From Streptomyces sp. NBC_00358 (GTDB lineage Bacteria > Actinomycetota > Actinomycetes > Streptomycetales > Streptomycetaceae): a stretch of DNA of 64,000 nucleotides. This document shows, one piece after another, positions 8,659-17,981 of the stretch (positions within the stretch are counted from its first letter, which is position 1; the number at the start of each line of letters is the position of its first letter). The notes beneath the pieces were generated by a model, which was not told the DNA's origin, searched no databases, and worked only from the letters and a program-made list of their open reading frames with translations. The stretch spans positions 1,488,001-1,552,000 of the forward strand of contig NZ_CP107976.1 in assembly GCF_036099295.1 (NCBI RefSeq). Reading direction: 5' to 3'. A program made the position numbers and the translations under genes.

Positions 8659-9504
8659 CTAGGAGTATCTGCGGCGCGGCACCGTGATGTGGTAGCCGGA
8701 GTCCAGCAGGTGCGGGAGGTAGTCGCGCAGCGCCCTGACGCTCTGCGAGCGGTTGCCGCCCGCGTCGTGGGAGAGGACGACGACGCCGGGGGCGGCCTCC
8801 TTCTCGACCGTGCCGACGATCGAGCGGATGCCCGGCATCGACCAGTCGAGCGTGTCGATCGTCCAGGCCAGGGGCTCCATGCCGAGTTCGGCGCCGATCT
8901 GGTAGGTCGCCCGGTTCCACTCCCCGTAGGGCGCGCGGAACCAGACCGGAGGCTCGCCGTAGGCCTCCTCGATGACCTTGCTGGTGCGCTCCATCTCGGA
9001 GCGGATCGCCGAGCGGGAGAGCTTGGTCAGCAGCGGATGGCTCCAGGTGTGGTTGCCGACGATGTGTCCGTCGTCGGCCATCACGCCCAGCAGGTCCCTG
9101 TTGTCGTTGGCCATCTCCCCGCACACGAAGAACATGGCGTGCACGTCGTACTCGCGCAGGGTCCTCAGGATCTCCGGGGTGTACGTCGGGTCGGGGCCGT
9201 CGTCGAAGGTCAGCACCAGGGTGCGGCCGTGCCCGGACACGCGCATGAAGGGCTCGTGCCGGATGAGGGTCTGCGGGTGCGCGCCGTGCGGCGGCGGACC
9301 GTATCCGGCGATCGGCTGGAGGCGGTAGGCGGAGGGCTTGAGGGCGCGGGACGCCTGTGGGCCGGAGAGCGGGGAAGTCCCCGCCGGCTCCGCGGCCTGG
9401 CCGGCGGTCAGCAGGCGGGCCGTGCCCGCGGCCCCGGCCGCCCCCAGGACGGCGGCGCCGGCGATCAACGCCCGGCGCCGAGTAATCAGCTGATCCTTTT
9501 TCAT
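8659..9504 (-). CDS. Polysaccharide deacetylase (NodB domain)
   Basis: A 281-residue exported carbohydrate esterase family 4 enzyme expected to remove acetyl groups from peptidoglycan or another surface glycan. A twin-arginine-like signal (TRRRALIAG) is followed by a hydrophobic stretch and a NodB domain. All NodB motifs are present: TFDDGP (general-base Asp), NHTWSHP (metal-binding His pair), RAPYG and the LSHD motif near the C-terminus. ATG 9504 is used; a TTG two codons upstream is also possible. The neighbouring sortase and LysX genes fit an envelope-maintenance neighbourhood. Confidence 0.92.
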   Translation of the reverse strand: MKKDQLITRRRALIAGAAVLGAAGAAGTARLLTAGQAAEPAGTSPLSGPQASRALKPSAYRLQPIAGYGPPPHGAHPQTLIRHEPFMRVSGHGRTLVLTFDDGPDPTYTPEILRTLREYDVHAMFFVCGEMANDNRDLLGVMADDGHIVGNHTWSHPLLTKLSRSAIRSEMERTSKVIEEAYGEPPVWFRAPYGEWNRATYQIGAELGMEPLAWTIDTLDWSMPGIRSIVGTVEKEAAPGVVVLSHDAGGNRSQSVRALRDYLPHLLDSGYHITVPRRRYS

Positions 9505-9585
9505 GACCAATCAGTCACCCGGCGGAGGGGCCACCCGGTCGAGCAACACCGGTGAGGCCTCGCGAAAGCACCCGCCTGGACCATT

Positions 9586-12500
9586 TCAGCGGCGCCTCAC
9601 CAGCGGGAACGGCAGCGTCTCGCGGATCGTCAGCCCGGTGAGGAACATGACGAGCCGGTCGACACCGATCCCGAGGCCGCCGGTCGGCGGCATGGCGTAT
9701 TCCAGGGCGTCGAGGAAGTCCTCGTCCAGCTCCATCGCCTCGGGGTCTCCCCCGGCGGCCAGCAGCGACTGCTCGGTCAGCCGGCGGCGCTGCTCGACCG
9801 GGTCGGTCAACTCGGAGTAGGCGGTGCCCAGTTCCGTGCCGAAGGCGACGAGGTCCCAGCGTTCCGCGAGCCGCGGGTCGGTGCGGTGCTGCCGGGTGAG
9901 CGGGGAGACGTCGGTCGGGAAGTCCTTGTAGAAAGTGGGCAACTGCGTCTTCTCCTCGACCAGGCGCTCGTACATCTCCAGGACGACGTCGCCGCGTCCG
10001 TCGTCCGGCGTGTACGGCACGCCCGCGCGGTCGCACAGCCGCAGCAGCGCCTCCAGGGACGTGTCGGCGTCGATCTCCTCCCCCAGCGCCTCGGAGATCG
10101 CGCCGTGCACCGTCTTGACGGGCCAGTCCCCGGAGATGTCGTACTCGGTGCCGTCCTTGCGGGCGACCGGTGAGCCGAAGGCGGCGGTCGCGGCGCCCTG
10201 GATCAGTTCCCGGACGAGGTCGAGCATCACGTCGTAGTCGGCGAAGGCCTGGTACGCCTCCAGCATCGTGAACTCGGGGTTGTGCTTGTACGAGACGCCC
10301 TCGTTGCGGAAGGTGCGGCCCATCTCGAAGACCTTCTCCAGACCGCCGACGCACAGCCGTTTGAGGTACAGCTCGGGTGCGATGCGCAGATACAGGTTCA
10401 GGTCGTAGGCGTTGATGTGGGTGGTGAAGGGCCGGGCGTTGGCGCCGCCGTGGATCTGCTGGAGCATCGGCGTCTCGACCTCCAGGTAGCCGCGGTCGAG
10501 GAGGCCCTGGCGCAGTGCCTGGACGGCCGTGGAGCGGGCCCGTACGACGTCACGGGCGGCGGGGCTGGACACCAGGTCGAGATAGCGGCGGCGGACCTTG
10601 GCCTCGGGGTCGGCGAGGCCCTTGCGCTTGTCGGGCAACGGGCGCAGGCACTTGGCGGTGAGCCGCCAGGCGGTGACGAAGACCGTGGTCTGGCCGGTGT
10701 CGCTGGCGCCCGCCAGGCCGTCGGCGCTGATGTGGTCGCCGATGTCCACGACCTGCCGGAAGCGGTCGAGCGCGGCGCCCGAGTCCTTGCGGGTGAGGGC
10801 GATCTGGAGATCGCCGGACCAGTCGCGCAGCACGGCGAAGACGAGTCCTCCGAAGTCGCGTACGAGCATCACGCGTCCGGCGACGGTCACGTCCTCGCCG
10901 CCGCGGACGTCGGCCAGGACGTGGGTCCGCGGCGGGATGCCGACGGGATAGGGGTCGGTGCCGTCGGCGCGCAGCCGGTCGAGCTTGCGGTGCCGCACGC
11001 GGACCTGGTCGGGCAGACCGGTGATGGGATCACCGCCCCCGGCCGCGTCCCCGGTGGGGAGGCCGAGGGCCGTCAGCGACGGCAGCCCCGCGGTCGTGGC
11101 GGGTTTGGGTCCGCCCTTCGCGTGCCCCTTGCCCCACAGCGTGCGCAGCGAGGGCACGGAGACGAAGCCCTCGGCGATGGCGGAGGCCATGCCGATTCGG
11201 GCCAGGGCGCCGGTGTCGCCGTAGCAGATGAAACGCGGGTACCACTCGGGGTGGTACTTGGCGTTGGACCGGTACAGGGCCTCCAGCTGCCACCACTTGG
11301 AGAAGAACAGCAGCAGCCGCCGCCAGAGCCTGAGCACCGGGCCGGCGCCGATGCGGGCGCCCTCCTCGAAGACCGAGCGGAACACCGCGAAGTTGAGGGA
11401 GATCCGCCGGACACCGAACTTCCCGGCGACCGCGCACACCTCGGCGACCATGTACTCCATGACGCCGTTGGGCGCGCTGCGGTCGCGGCGCATCAGGTCG
11501 AGGGAGATGCCGTCGCGGCCCCAGGGCACGAAGGAGAGCAGCGCGAGGAGTTTGCCGTCGGAGCCCATCGCCTCGACGAGCAGGCAGTCGCCGTCCTCGG
11601 GGTCGCCGAGCCGGTCGAGGGCCATCGAGAAGCCGCGCTCGGTCTCCGTGTCGCGCCAGGCGTCGGCCCGGCTGACGATCTCCTCCATCTCGGTGTCGGA
11701 CAGGGTGGAGTGGCGGCGTACCCGGCAGCTGGCGCCGGTGCGCTTGACACGGTTGACGGCCTGTCGGGTGCCCCGCATGTCGCGGCCGGAGAGGTCGAAG
11801 CCGGCGATGTGCAGGATCGCCTCGTCGCCGAGCTGGAGGGCGCCGAGCCCGGCGCGGGCGAACGCCTTGGCGCCCTCTTCGGAGGCGCCCATCGCGGCGG
11901 GCGCCCAGGCGTAGCGGCGGGCGATGTCCAGCCACGCGCCGATCGCGTGCGGCCAGGCCTCCCGGTCGCCGACGGGATCACCGCTGGCGAGGCAGACTCC
12001 GGCCTCGACCCGGTAGGTGACGGCCGCCTTGCCGCTGGGCGAGAAGACGACGGCCTTGTCGCGGCGGGTGGCGAAGTAGCCGAGGGAGTCCTCGCCGCCG
12101 TACGCCTGGAGGAGGGCGCGGATGCGGGTCTCCTCGTCGCCGTGCAGGGCCGCGACCAGACGCTGGGAGCGGAAGAGCGTGGCGGCGGCGTTGAGCAGGG
12201 CGAGGGCGCCGAACAGGCCGAGGACGAAGAACAGCCAGCGGGGCGGGCGGCCGTCGAAGGAGCGTGCGGAGACGAGTCCGCCGCAGACCCGGTTGGCGGC
12301 CCACAGCAGCCGCTGGCCGCGCGGGAGGGTGCCGGGGAACAGTTCGACCAGGCCCCAGCCGAGCAGGATCGCCACGACGAGTCCGCCGATCAGGACGAGC
12401 AGGGCCCGTCGTACGGCGGCGCGCCGCGAGTCGGCGTAGAACTCGCGGCGGGCCACGATCAGCAGGGCGAGCAGGAGGCCGCAGACGATCAGCGAGGGGA

Positions 12501-12864
12501 TCGAGGCGGCGTAGAGGCCGGCCGCGACCCCGAGGGCGTCGGTCAGGACCAGCAGGCCGAGATAGACGACCACCAGCCACCAGGCGATCTTCTTGCGGGC
12601 GGCCGTCGCGGCGGCGAGCAGGAAGAGGAAGACGGCGTACGCGAGGTTGGCGCTGACCGGGATGATCAGAAGGTCGAGGAAGCGCACCACCGGGCGCAGC
12701 AGTGCGCGCACCGGGGGGATGAAGGCGAGCAGGGCGCAGAGCAGGCCGATGGCGCCGAAGAAGGCCGCGAAGCCCTCGGGCACCTTGCTGAGGAAGCCGT
12801 CCCGGGGCGGCCGTGCGGGGCCGGTGGTGGTCTTCGGCGGGCGGGCCTCCACGGTGGCACTCAT
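9586..12864 (-). CDS. lysX: Bifunctional lysylphosphatidylglycerol synthetase / lysine-tRNA ligase LysX
   Basis: A 1092-residue fusion of the mycobacterial LysX type, which charges tRNA with lysine and transfers lysine to membrane phosphatidylglycerol, giving resistance to cationic peptides. An N-terminal membrane domain with about seven helices (roughly 25-250) is followed by the soluble DUF2156 lysyltransferase domain (about 265-580). An OB-fold and a class II lysyl-tRNA synthetase domain (about 615-1090) complete it. The synthetase motifs are visible: the [11 protein letters not shown] motif 2 region and [11 protein letters not shown] motif 3. I start at ATG 12864 (MSATVEARP); a longer frame runs into the divergent stress-protein promoter. 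Length matches the family (about 1100-1170). Confidence 0.93.
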   Translation of the reverse strand: MSATVEARPPKTTTGPARPPRDGFLSKVPEGFAAFFGAIGLLCALLAFIPPVRALLRPVVRFLDLLIIPVSANLAYAVFLFLLAAATAARKKIAWWLVVVYLGLLVLTDALGVAAGLYAASIPSLIVCGLLLALLIVARREFYADSRRAAVRRALLVLIGGLVVAILLGWGLVELFPGTLPRGQRLLWAANRVCGGLVSARSFDGRPPRWLFFVLGLFGALALLNAAATLFRSQRLVAALHGDEETRIRALLQAYGGEDSLGYFATRRDKAVVFSPSGKAAVTYRVEAGVCLASGDPVGDREAWPHAIGAWLDIARRYAWAPAAMGASEEGAKAFARAGLGALQLGDEAILHIAGFDLSGRDMRGTRQAVNRVKRTGASCRVRRHSTLSDTEMEEIVSRADAWRDTETERGFSMALDRLGDPEDGDCLLVEAMGSDGKLLALLSFVPWGRDGISLDLMRRDRSAPNGVMEYMVAEVCAVAGKFGVRRISLNFAVFRSVFEEGARIGAGPVLRLWRRLLLFFSKWWQLEALYRSNAKYHPEWYPRFICYGDTGALARIGMASAIAEGFVSVPSLRTLWGKGHAKGGPKPATTAGLPSLTALGLPTGDAAGGGDPITGLPDQVRVRHRKLDRLRADGTDPYPVGIPPRTHVLADVRGGEDVTVAGRVMLVRDFGGLVFAVLRDWSGDLQIALTRKDSGAALDRFRQVVDIGDHISADGLAGASDTGQTTVFVTAWRLTAKCLRPLPDKRKGLADPEAKVRRRYLDLVSSPAARDVVRARSTAVQALRQGLLDRGYLEVETPMLQQIHGGANARPFTTHINAYDLNLYLRIAPELYLKRLCVGGLEKVFEMGRTFRNEGVSYKHNPEFTMLEAYQAFADYDVMLDLVRELIQGAATAAFGSPVARKDGTEYDISGDWPVKTVHGAISEALGEEIDADTSLEALLRLCDRAGVPYTPDDGRGDVVLEMYERLVEEKTQLPTFYKDFPTDVSPLTRQHRTDPRLAERWDLVAFGTELGTAYSELTDPVEQRRRLTEQSLLAAGGDPEAMELDEDFLDALEYAMPPTGGLGIGVDRLVMFLTGLTIRETLPFPLVRRR

Positions 12865-12967
12865 GGTTCCGACTGTAGGAAGGGCGACGCCGCCGCGCCC
12901 GTCGAGCGCGTTTTCCCCGGGCTCCCCGGAGGCCGTGGGACCTGGGCGTTCCGATAGCCTCGCAGCC

Positions 12968-13432
12968 GTGACGGAAGAGCAGCACGCGCACAGGTTCGAG
13001 CGCGGGACGGACGGTCCCAAGGTCATCGTCGTCGGTGTGGACGGCTCCGACTCCTCACTGCGCGCCGCGGCGTACGCCGGGGGCCTGGCGCGGCGGCAGC
13101 GGGCGCTGCTCGCGGTGGTCTACGTGCGGCCGGTGATGGCGGCGGGGGCGGCGCTCGGGGTGCCGGTGGCGGACACGACCGACGAGATCGCCGAGGATCT
13201 GGTCCGGTACATCCGCGACGCGGCCGAGCGGGTGAAGGACATATTCGATGTGCGCTGGGAGTTCCACACCTTCCGCGGCGACCCGTACAGCGGCCTGGTG
13301 ACCGCCGCCGACGAGTTGAAGGCGGACGCCGTGGTGGTCGGGGCCTCCGAGCAGGCGGGGCACCGGATCGTCGGTTCGGTGGCGATCCGGCTGGTGAAGG
13401 CGGGCCGCTGGCCGGTCACGGTCGTGCCGTAG
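12968..13432 (+). CDS. Universal stress protein (UspA family)
   Basis: A 154-residue single-domain UspA-fold protein. It begins with the typical VIVVGVDGSDSS strand-loop, in which Asp contacts ATP, and ends with VVVGASEQAGHRIVGSVA and the usual PVTVVP terminus. The G-x2-G-x9-G(S/T) nucleotide loop is only partly conserved, so ATP binding is uncertain. The GTG start at 12968 lies 103 bases from the divergent lysX start. The 12865-12967 spacer should contain both promoters. Confidence 0.85.
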   Translation: MTEEQHAHRFERGTDGPKVIVVGVDGSDSSLRAAAYAGGLARRQRALLAVVYVRPVMAAGAALGVPVADTTDEIAEDLVRYIRDAAERVKDIFDVRWEFHTFRGDPYSGLVTAADELKADAVVVGASEQAGHRIVGSVAIRLVKAGRWPVTVVP

Positions 13433-13445
13433 GCGCGTCCGGGGG

Positions 13446-14600
13446 TCACTTGCCCATGACGAGGCCGGCCCGGCCCGCGCCCCGGCCGAGGACCACGTCC
13501 CGGATCCGGTCGCGTACGGAGCCGACCGTGGCGCCCTGCTCCAGCGCGGCGTCGAGATCGACGACCCGGCCCGCGTCGAGGTCGTAGGCCTCGGGGACGA
13601 ACTCGGCCTTCGTCACCTCCCAGCGCCCGCCCGGCCGTGCGGGCGGGGCGAAGGTGAAGCGTCCGACGGTGCTCTCGTTGCCGCGCGGGTCCTGGACGCC
13701 CAGGCCGTTGTACATCTCGCCGGCGATCTGGTCGCCGGTGCCGTAGACGACCCAGGTGCCGTTGACCTTCTCGTACGCCTGCGGGACGTGTGCGCCGGTG
13801 CCGAGGATCAGGTCGATGTCGGGCCGCCCGCCGGTGCGGGACGCTGTCAGCCGCCCGCTCAGCAGCAGTTGCCGCTCGTCCGGCGCGTCCTGCCAGGCGG
13901 TGCCCCAGTCGAGGGAGACGACGACCACGTCGGCCCCCGCTCTGCGGGCCGCGCGGGCGTCCGCGACGATCCGGTCGGGGTCGGCCAGGCCGACCGCCCA
14001 GGGCTGTTCCGTCGGGAGCGGAAGGCCGTTCGTGCCGTCGGTGTACGCGAGATGGGCGACCTTCGCGCCCCCCGCCCGCATCAGGGGGGTGGCGGTCGCC
14101 TCCCGCGCGGTGCGCGCCGATCCGGTGTGCCGCACGCCCGCCCGGTCCAGTGTGTCCAGCGTGCGCCGGATGCCGTCGGCGCCGTCGTCCAGGGTGTACC
14201 GGGTGGCGGTGGAGCAGGAGTCGTAGCCCGTCGCGGCGAGGCCCTCGGCCACCTGGGGCGGGGATTCGAACGCGGGAGAGCCGGTGTGGTCGGCGGCGGC
14301 GTCGTCCACGGTCGCCAGATGACAGATCGCCAGGTCGGCACCGGAGACGACGGGCCGGATGCCGGCGAGCATCGGACGGAAGTCGTAGCCGGTGCCTCCC
14401 GCGTCGGAGTTCGCCCGTTCGAGGACCGAGCTGTCCGGCAGGACGGCGCCGGCGGCGACGAGGGTGAAGCCGCGGGCCGCGGCGGGGGCGGGCCGGCCGT
14501 CGCCGTGGCGTGCGGCCGAGTCGTGGGCCTGGCAGGCCATCGCGGCCGCGATGAGGGCGGCCGTGAGGGCCAGATTGATCTGTCGCGTGCGTGTGATCAT
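13446..14600 (-). CDS. CapA/YwtB-family putative lipoprotein metallophosphatase
   Basis: A 384-residue exported protein of the PGA_cap family, whose members are linked to poly-gamma-glutamate capsule formation or act as metallophosphatase-like enzymes. The signal peptide ends in MACQ, a possible but imperfect lipobox. Conserved family blocks are visible: an N-terminal VAAGAVLPDS (normally GDxxL), LAICHLATV (normally NLE; here divergent), VVVVSLDWG and LILGTGAHVPQAYE. Several metal-binding positions look changed, so enzymatic activity is uncertain. I chose ATG 14600 because it gives a signal peptide directly; longer frames reach back over the promoter. It is convergent with the stress-protein gene, 13 bases apart. 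Confidence 0.8.
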   Translation of the reverse strand: MITRTRQINLALTAALIAAAMACQAHDSAARHGDGRPAPAAARGFTLVAAGAVLPDSSVLERANSDAGGTGYDFRPMLAGIRPVVSGADLAICHLATVDDAAADHTGSPAFESPPQVAEGLAATGYDSCSTATRYTLDDGADGIRRTLDTLDRAGVRHTGSARTAREATATPLMRAGGAKVAHLAYTDGTNGLPLPTEQPWAVGLADPDRIVADARAARRAGADVVVVSLDWGTAWQDAPDERQLLLSGRLTASRTGGRPDIDLILGTGAHVPQAYEKVNGTWVVYGTGDQIAGEMYNGLGVQDPRGNESTVGRFTFAPPARPGGRWEVTKAEFVPEAYDLDAGRVVDLDAALEQGATVGSVRDRIRDVVLGRGAGRAGLVMGK

Positions 14601-14875
14601 GCCGGGCCCCATACCGTCGTATTTGATGACTAATCGAGGTGCATCCATGTACACAGGGGGCCGGCAGTCAAGGAGACACCACGGCCGCTCACCCGTTCGG
14701 CGTTCATGGTCGTGCCCGTCGGGGCGAACGGCGGTACGAGGGCGCGCCGGCCGGAATCCAGGGCTCCAGCTCGGCGGACCGTTCGGCGCACCGTTCACCG
14801 ACTGCTTCGACCGCCCAGCGCACAACCGTGTCCCCGGCCTGTCCGCGCGGGGCGCGGGGCGCTGACATACACGCC

Positions 14876-15424
14876 ATGACGGCCGGAACCACCACCATCA
14901 CCCACGGGACGCCCGCCGAGCACGAGCTGGCCGCGCTGCAGCGCGAGCACGGCCGCCCTCTCTTCGCCCTGCTGCTGCGCCTGTCCGACGGCGACCGCCA
15001 GCGCGCCGAGGACCTGGTGCAGGAGACGTTCGTACGGGCCTGGCAGCATCCCGAGGCCCTGCGTGCCGACGACTTCGACTCCGTACGGCCCTGGCTGCTG
15101 ACGGTCGGACGGCGGCTGGCGATCGACGCGCGGCGGGCCCGGCAGGCACGGCCCCCGGAGGTCGGGGACGCGGTGCTCGACAGCGCGCGGGTCTGTGCCG
15201 ATCACGCCGAACGGTCGGCGGAGACGCTCGATGTGCGGGAGGCTGTGAAGACACTCACTCCCGAACACCGTGAAGTGCTGGTGCTGGTGTACTTCCAAGG
15301 GGCGAGTGTGGCGGAGGCCGCCGCGGCACTCGGGATTCCGCCGGGTACCGTGAAGTCCCGTGCGTACTACGCGCTGCGCGCCCTGCGACGGGTTCTTCCG
15401 GGCTACGCGGCCGACCTGCGGTGA
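14876..15424 (+). CDS. ECF-type RNA polymerase sigma factor
   Basis: A 182-residue group IV sigma factor. Region 2 (about 25-95) contains DGDRQRAEDLVQETFVRAW and region 4 (about 120-175) a helix-turn-helix of the form GASVAEAAAALGIPPGTVKSRAYYALRAL. The linker between the regions is short, as in the family. ATG 14876 is used; the ribosome site is weak. The gene is followed by an unknown gene and then a zinc-type anti-sigma factor, so its activity is probably held back by that membrane protein. Confidence 0.93.
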   Translation: MTAGTTTITHGTPAEHELAALQREHGRPLFALLLRLSDGDRQRAEDLVQETFVRAWQHPEALRADDFDSVRPWLLTVGRRLAIDARRARQARPPEVGDAVLDSARVCADHAERSAETLDVREAVKTLTPEHREVLVLVYFQGASVAEAAAALGIPPGTVKSRAYYALRALRRVLPGYAADLR

Positions 15425-15559
15425 AACCGAAGTCTTGGTCAAGCCTCCGTAAAGCGCCTTGCTGAGGACCATGGTTGAGCAATCAGCTTGCCTCATCCGT
15501 TTTCCGGACTGGGGCCCGGGGTCGGGCGACGCGCACGCACCGGAGGAAGGCAGGAAGGG

Positions 15560-16075
15560 ATGCTGCACAGAGGGCAAGAGAGCACGGACGGCACCGACGG
15601 GGGCGAACTCACCGTCCCCATGGCCTGGTTGTACGCCGAGTACATCGCCGACGAACTGCTGCGGACGGGCGACCTGATGCCGCCCACCTCCTTCGAGTTC
15701 CGCGCCGGGCGCGACGCCCTCGCGCTGACCATCTTCCTCTCCGACAGCGGGGGCGAACTCTCCGGGATCCGGGTCATCACCCAACTGGAGACCTGGCTTT
15801 CGCTGACGGCCTACGACCAGCCCTGGCACACCTGGGTGCGCGAGCACCTGGCCCGGCGCGCGGCCGAGGCCACCGGATCCGCCGCACCCGATCCCGATCT
15901 GAGGCTGGCGTCCGCGGCCTGGCGGTGGCTGGAGGAGACGGAACTGCTCGCTCCGGACCTGGACGCGGTGCCCGGCGGCGGCTCCGTGCCGGGTGAGGAC
16001 GACGGTCCCAAGGTGTGGACGGCGGCCTGGCGGCTGGGACTGCCGCTCGGGCATCTGGCCATCCACCTCTTCTGA
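15560..16075 (+). CDS. Conserved hypothetical protein between sigma and anti-sigma genes
   Basis: A soluble, acidic protein of 171 residues without signal peptide or membrane helix. ATG 15560 follows an extended purine-rich site (GGAGGAAGG, 15542-15550). I recognise no domain. Its location between an ECF sigma gene and the matching anti-sigma gene, all on one strand, suggests joint regulation, but the sequence itself gives no function. Confidence 0.7.
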   Translation: MLHRGQESTDGTDGGELTVPMAWLYAEYIADELLRTGDLMPPTSFEFRAGRDALALTIFLSDSGGELSGIRVITQLETWLSLTAYDQPWHTWVREHLARRAAEATGSAAPDPDLRLASAAWRWLEETELLAPDLDAVPGGGSVPGEDDGPKVWTAAWRLGLPLGHLAIHLF

Positions 16076-16328
16076 CGGTGGCCGCCGCACCGCCGAAAAC
16101 ACGTTCGGCGGCGGCGGTGACCGCGCCGGGAACCCTCCCGGCGGTGGCCGTGACCGCGCCTGGAGCAATTTTTGCGGGCCCGCACCAATCCGCGGGCACC
16201 GGCGCTCCGAATGTCTTGACCCCGATTCCTGACGAGTCTTGAGTGATTCGACGGTCTGATGCGTACCCGTGGGCAACAGCAACACCACTCACAGTCCGCA
16301 CCAACGCCACGAGGATTCGGTATTCGGT

Positions 16329-17009
16329 ATGAGGTCCCTGGAACGGCATCGCGACGTCGGCGCCTATGCGCTCGGCGTGCTCGGCGAGGCGGAAGCCTTC
16401 CGCTTCGAGGACCACCTCGTGGAATGCGCTCGGTGCACGGCGTACGTCAGCGAGTTCCGCCCCGCCGCACGGCAGTTGATGCTGTACCGCCGGTCGACAC
16501 CACGCAGCGTGCACCCGTTCGCCGCCCCCGGGCCGCGACTCCTCGACCGGCTGCTCGGTGAGGTGGCCACACGCAACCGGGCCGGGCGCCGGCGCTTCCT
16601 GTTCGCCCTGGCGGCCTCGGTGGTACTCGCCGCGGGCGGCCCCGCGATCGCCCTCGTCGCCGCGCACGACTCCCCCTCGGACCAGGTCGCCGCGGCCGAC
16701 CCGCCGGCGAACCAGATGGCCAGGACCGACGCGGCGACCGGCGTGTGGGCCCAGGTGACGACCCGGGACCGGATCTGGGGCAGTGAGGTCGAGGTCCAGG
16801 TCAAGGACGCCAAGGGACCGCGCTCCTGCGAGCTGGTCGCCATCGGCAAGGACGGCTCCGAGCAGACGGTGACGAGCTGGATGGAGCCCCCGCACAACGG
16901 CGCCGCCATCACCATGCTGGGCGGCACGTCGATGCGGAGCACGGAGATCGTCCGGTTCGAGGCCCGCACGGCGGACGGCGAACATCTCGTGACGCTCAAC
17001 TCCCCCTGA
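16329..17009 (+). CDS. Zinc-finger anti-sigma factor
   Basis: A 226-residue membrane protein. The N-terminal cytoplasmic ZAS domain carries the HxxxCxxC motif (H29, C33, C36) plus an earlier His near residue 7. A single transmembrane helix (about 92-113) follows, then an extracytoplasmic domain of about 110 residues (RskA-like). It is expected to bind and silence the ECF sigma factor at 14876-15424. The start is uncertain: ATG 16329 has GAGG fourteen bases upstream, while GTG 16269 would add 20 residues. Confidence 0.88.
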   Translation: MRSLERHRDVGAYALGVLGEAEAFRFEDHLVECARCTAYVSEFRPAARQLMLYRRSTPRSVHPFAAPGPRLLDRLLGEVATRNRAGRRRFLFALAASVVLAAGGPAIALVAAHDSPSDQVAAADPPANQMARTDAATGVWAQVTTRDRIWGSEVEVQVKDAKGPRSCELVAIGKDGSEQTVTSWMEPPHNGAAITMLGGTSMRSTEIVRFEARTADGEHLVTLNSP

Positions 17010-17082
17010 ACGAAGCCCTTCCCACCGCTGGGGCCGCCGCCCTCGGCACCGGCTCGTCGGGCAGAGCGCGGGTCCTGCCCCG

Positions 17083-17943
17083 CTACTTGAGCAGCCGGGA
17101 CATCCGCCGGTCCGCGAGCGGCTTGCCGCCCGTCTGACAGGTCGGGCAGTACTGCAACGAGGAGTCGCTGAAGGAGACCTCGCGGATGGTGTCGCCGCAC
17201 ACCGGGCAGGCCTCACCCGTTCTCCCGTGCACCCGCAGACCGCTCTTCTTCTCCGCCTTCAGCCGTCCGGCCGCCAGCCCGTGGGAGCGCTCCACCGCCT
17301 CGGCGAGCGTGCCGCGCAGCGCCTCGTACAGCCGTCGGGTCTCCTCGGGGGTCAGCGAGGAGGCGATCTTGAACGGGGACATCCGCGCGGCGTGCAGGAT
17401 CTCGTCGCTGTAGGCGTTGCCCACGCCCGCGATCAGACTCTGGTCGCGCAGCGCGCCCTTGAGCCGGCGCCGCTCGCCCTGGAGCAGCCCGGCGAACCGC
17501 GTCTCGTCGAAGTCGTCGGCGAGCGGGTCCGGGCCGAGCCGGGCCACGCCGGGAATCAGCTCGGGGTCCTCGACGACGTACACGGCGAGCCGCTTCTGGG
17601 TGCCCGCCTCGGTGAGGTCGAAGCCCTCGCCGGTCTCCAGCGCGACGCGCAGCGCGAGCGGCCCCTTGCCGGGCCGGGGCGGGCCGTCGGGGAGCGTGTC
17701 CTTCCAGTGCAGCCAGCCCGCGCGGGCCAGATGGGTGACGAAGTGCAGGCCGTCCGCGTCGAGGTCCAGGAACTTGCCGAACCGGCGGACGGCCGTGACC
17801 TCGCGCCCCTCCAGGGCGGTGACGGGAGGGTCGTACGTCTTCAGGACGCTGATGGCGACGGGCAGCACCCGCACGATCCGGCGGCCGGCCAGACGACCGG
17901 CCAGGAAGTCCTTGAGCGCTTCGACCTCGGGCAGTTCCGGCAT
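17083..17943 (-). CDS. Fpg/Nei-family DNA glycosylase
   Basis: A 286-residue base-excision repair glycosylase with AP-lyase activity. After Met removal the N-terminus is PELPEVE, with catalytic Pro1 and Glu2. A C-terminal zinc finger is intact (CPVCGD and CPTCQTGGK, about residues 240-270). A helix-two-turn-helix motif lies in the middle (about 150-200, with AGVGNAYSDEIL). The sequence suits the actinobacterial Fpg/Nei branch; the preferred lesion cannot be told from sequence alone. Start ATG 17943 is fixed by the catalytic N-terminus. Confidence 0.93.
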   Translation of the reverse strand: MPELPEVEALKDFLAGRLAGRRIVRVLPVAISVLKTYDPPVTALEGREVTAVRRFGKFLDLDADGLHFVTHLARAGWLHWKDTLPDGPPRPGKGPLALRVALETGEGFDLTEAGTQKRLAVYVVEDPELIPGVARLGPDPLADDFDETRFAGLLQGERRRLKGALRDQSLIAGVGNAYSDEILHAARMSPFKIASSLTPEETRRLYEALRGTLAEAVERSHGLAAGRLKAEKKSGLRVHGRTGEACPVCGDTIREVSFSDSSLQYCPTCQTGGKPLADRRMSRLLK

Positions 17944-17981
17944 ACGTCCAGGGTGCCATCCGGCACCGGCGGCGCCAGTGA

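Noticed and set aside
10282..12957. Very long plus-strand frame opposite lysX
   Set aside because: The translation is low-complexity (Gly, Ala, Glu, Val) and lacks domains, while the minus strand shows complete LysX motifs.
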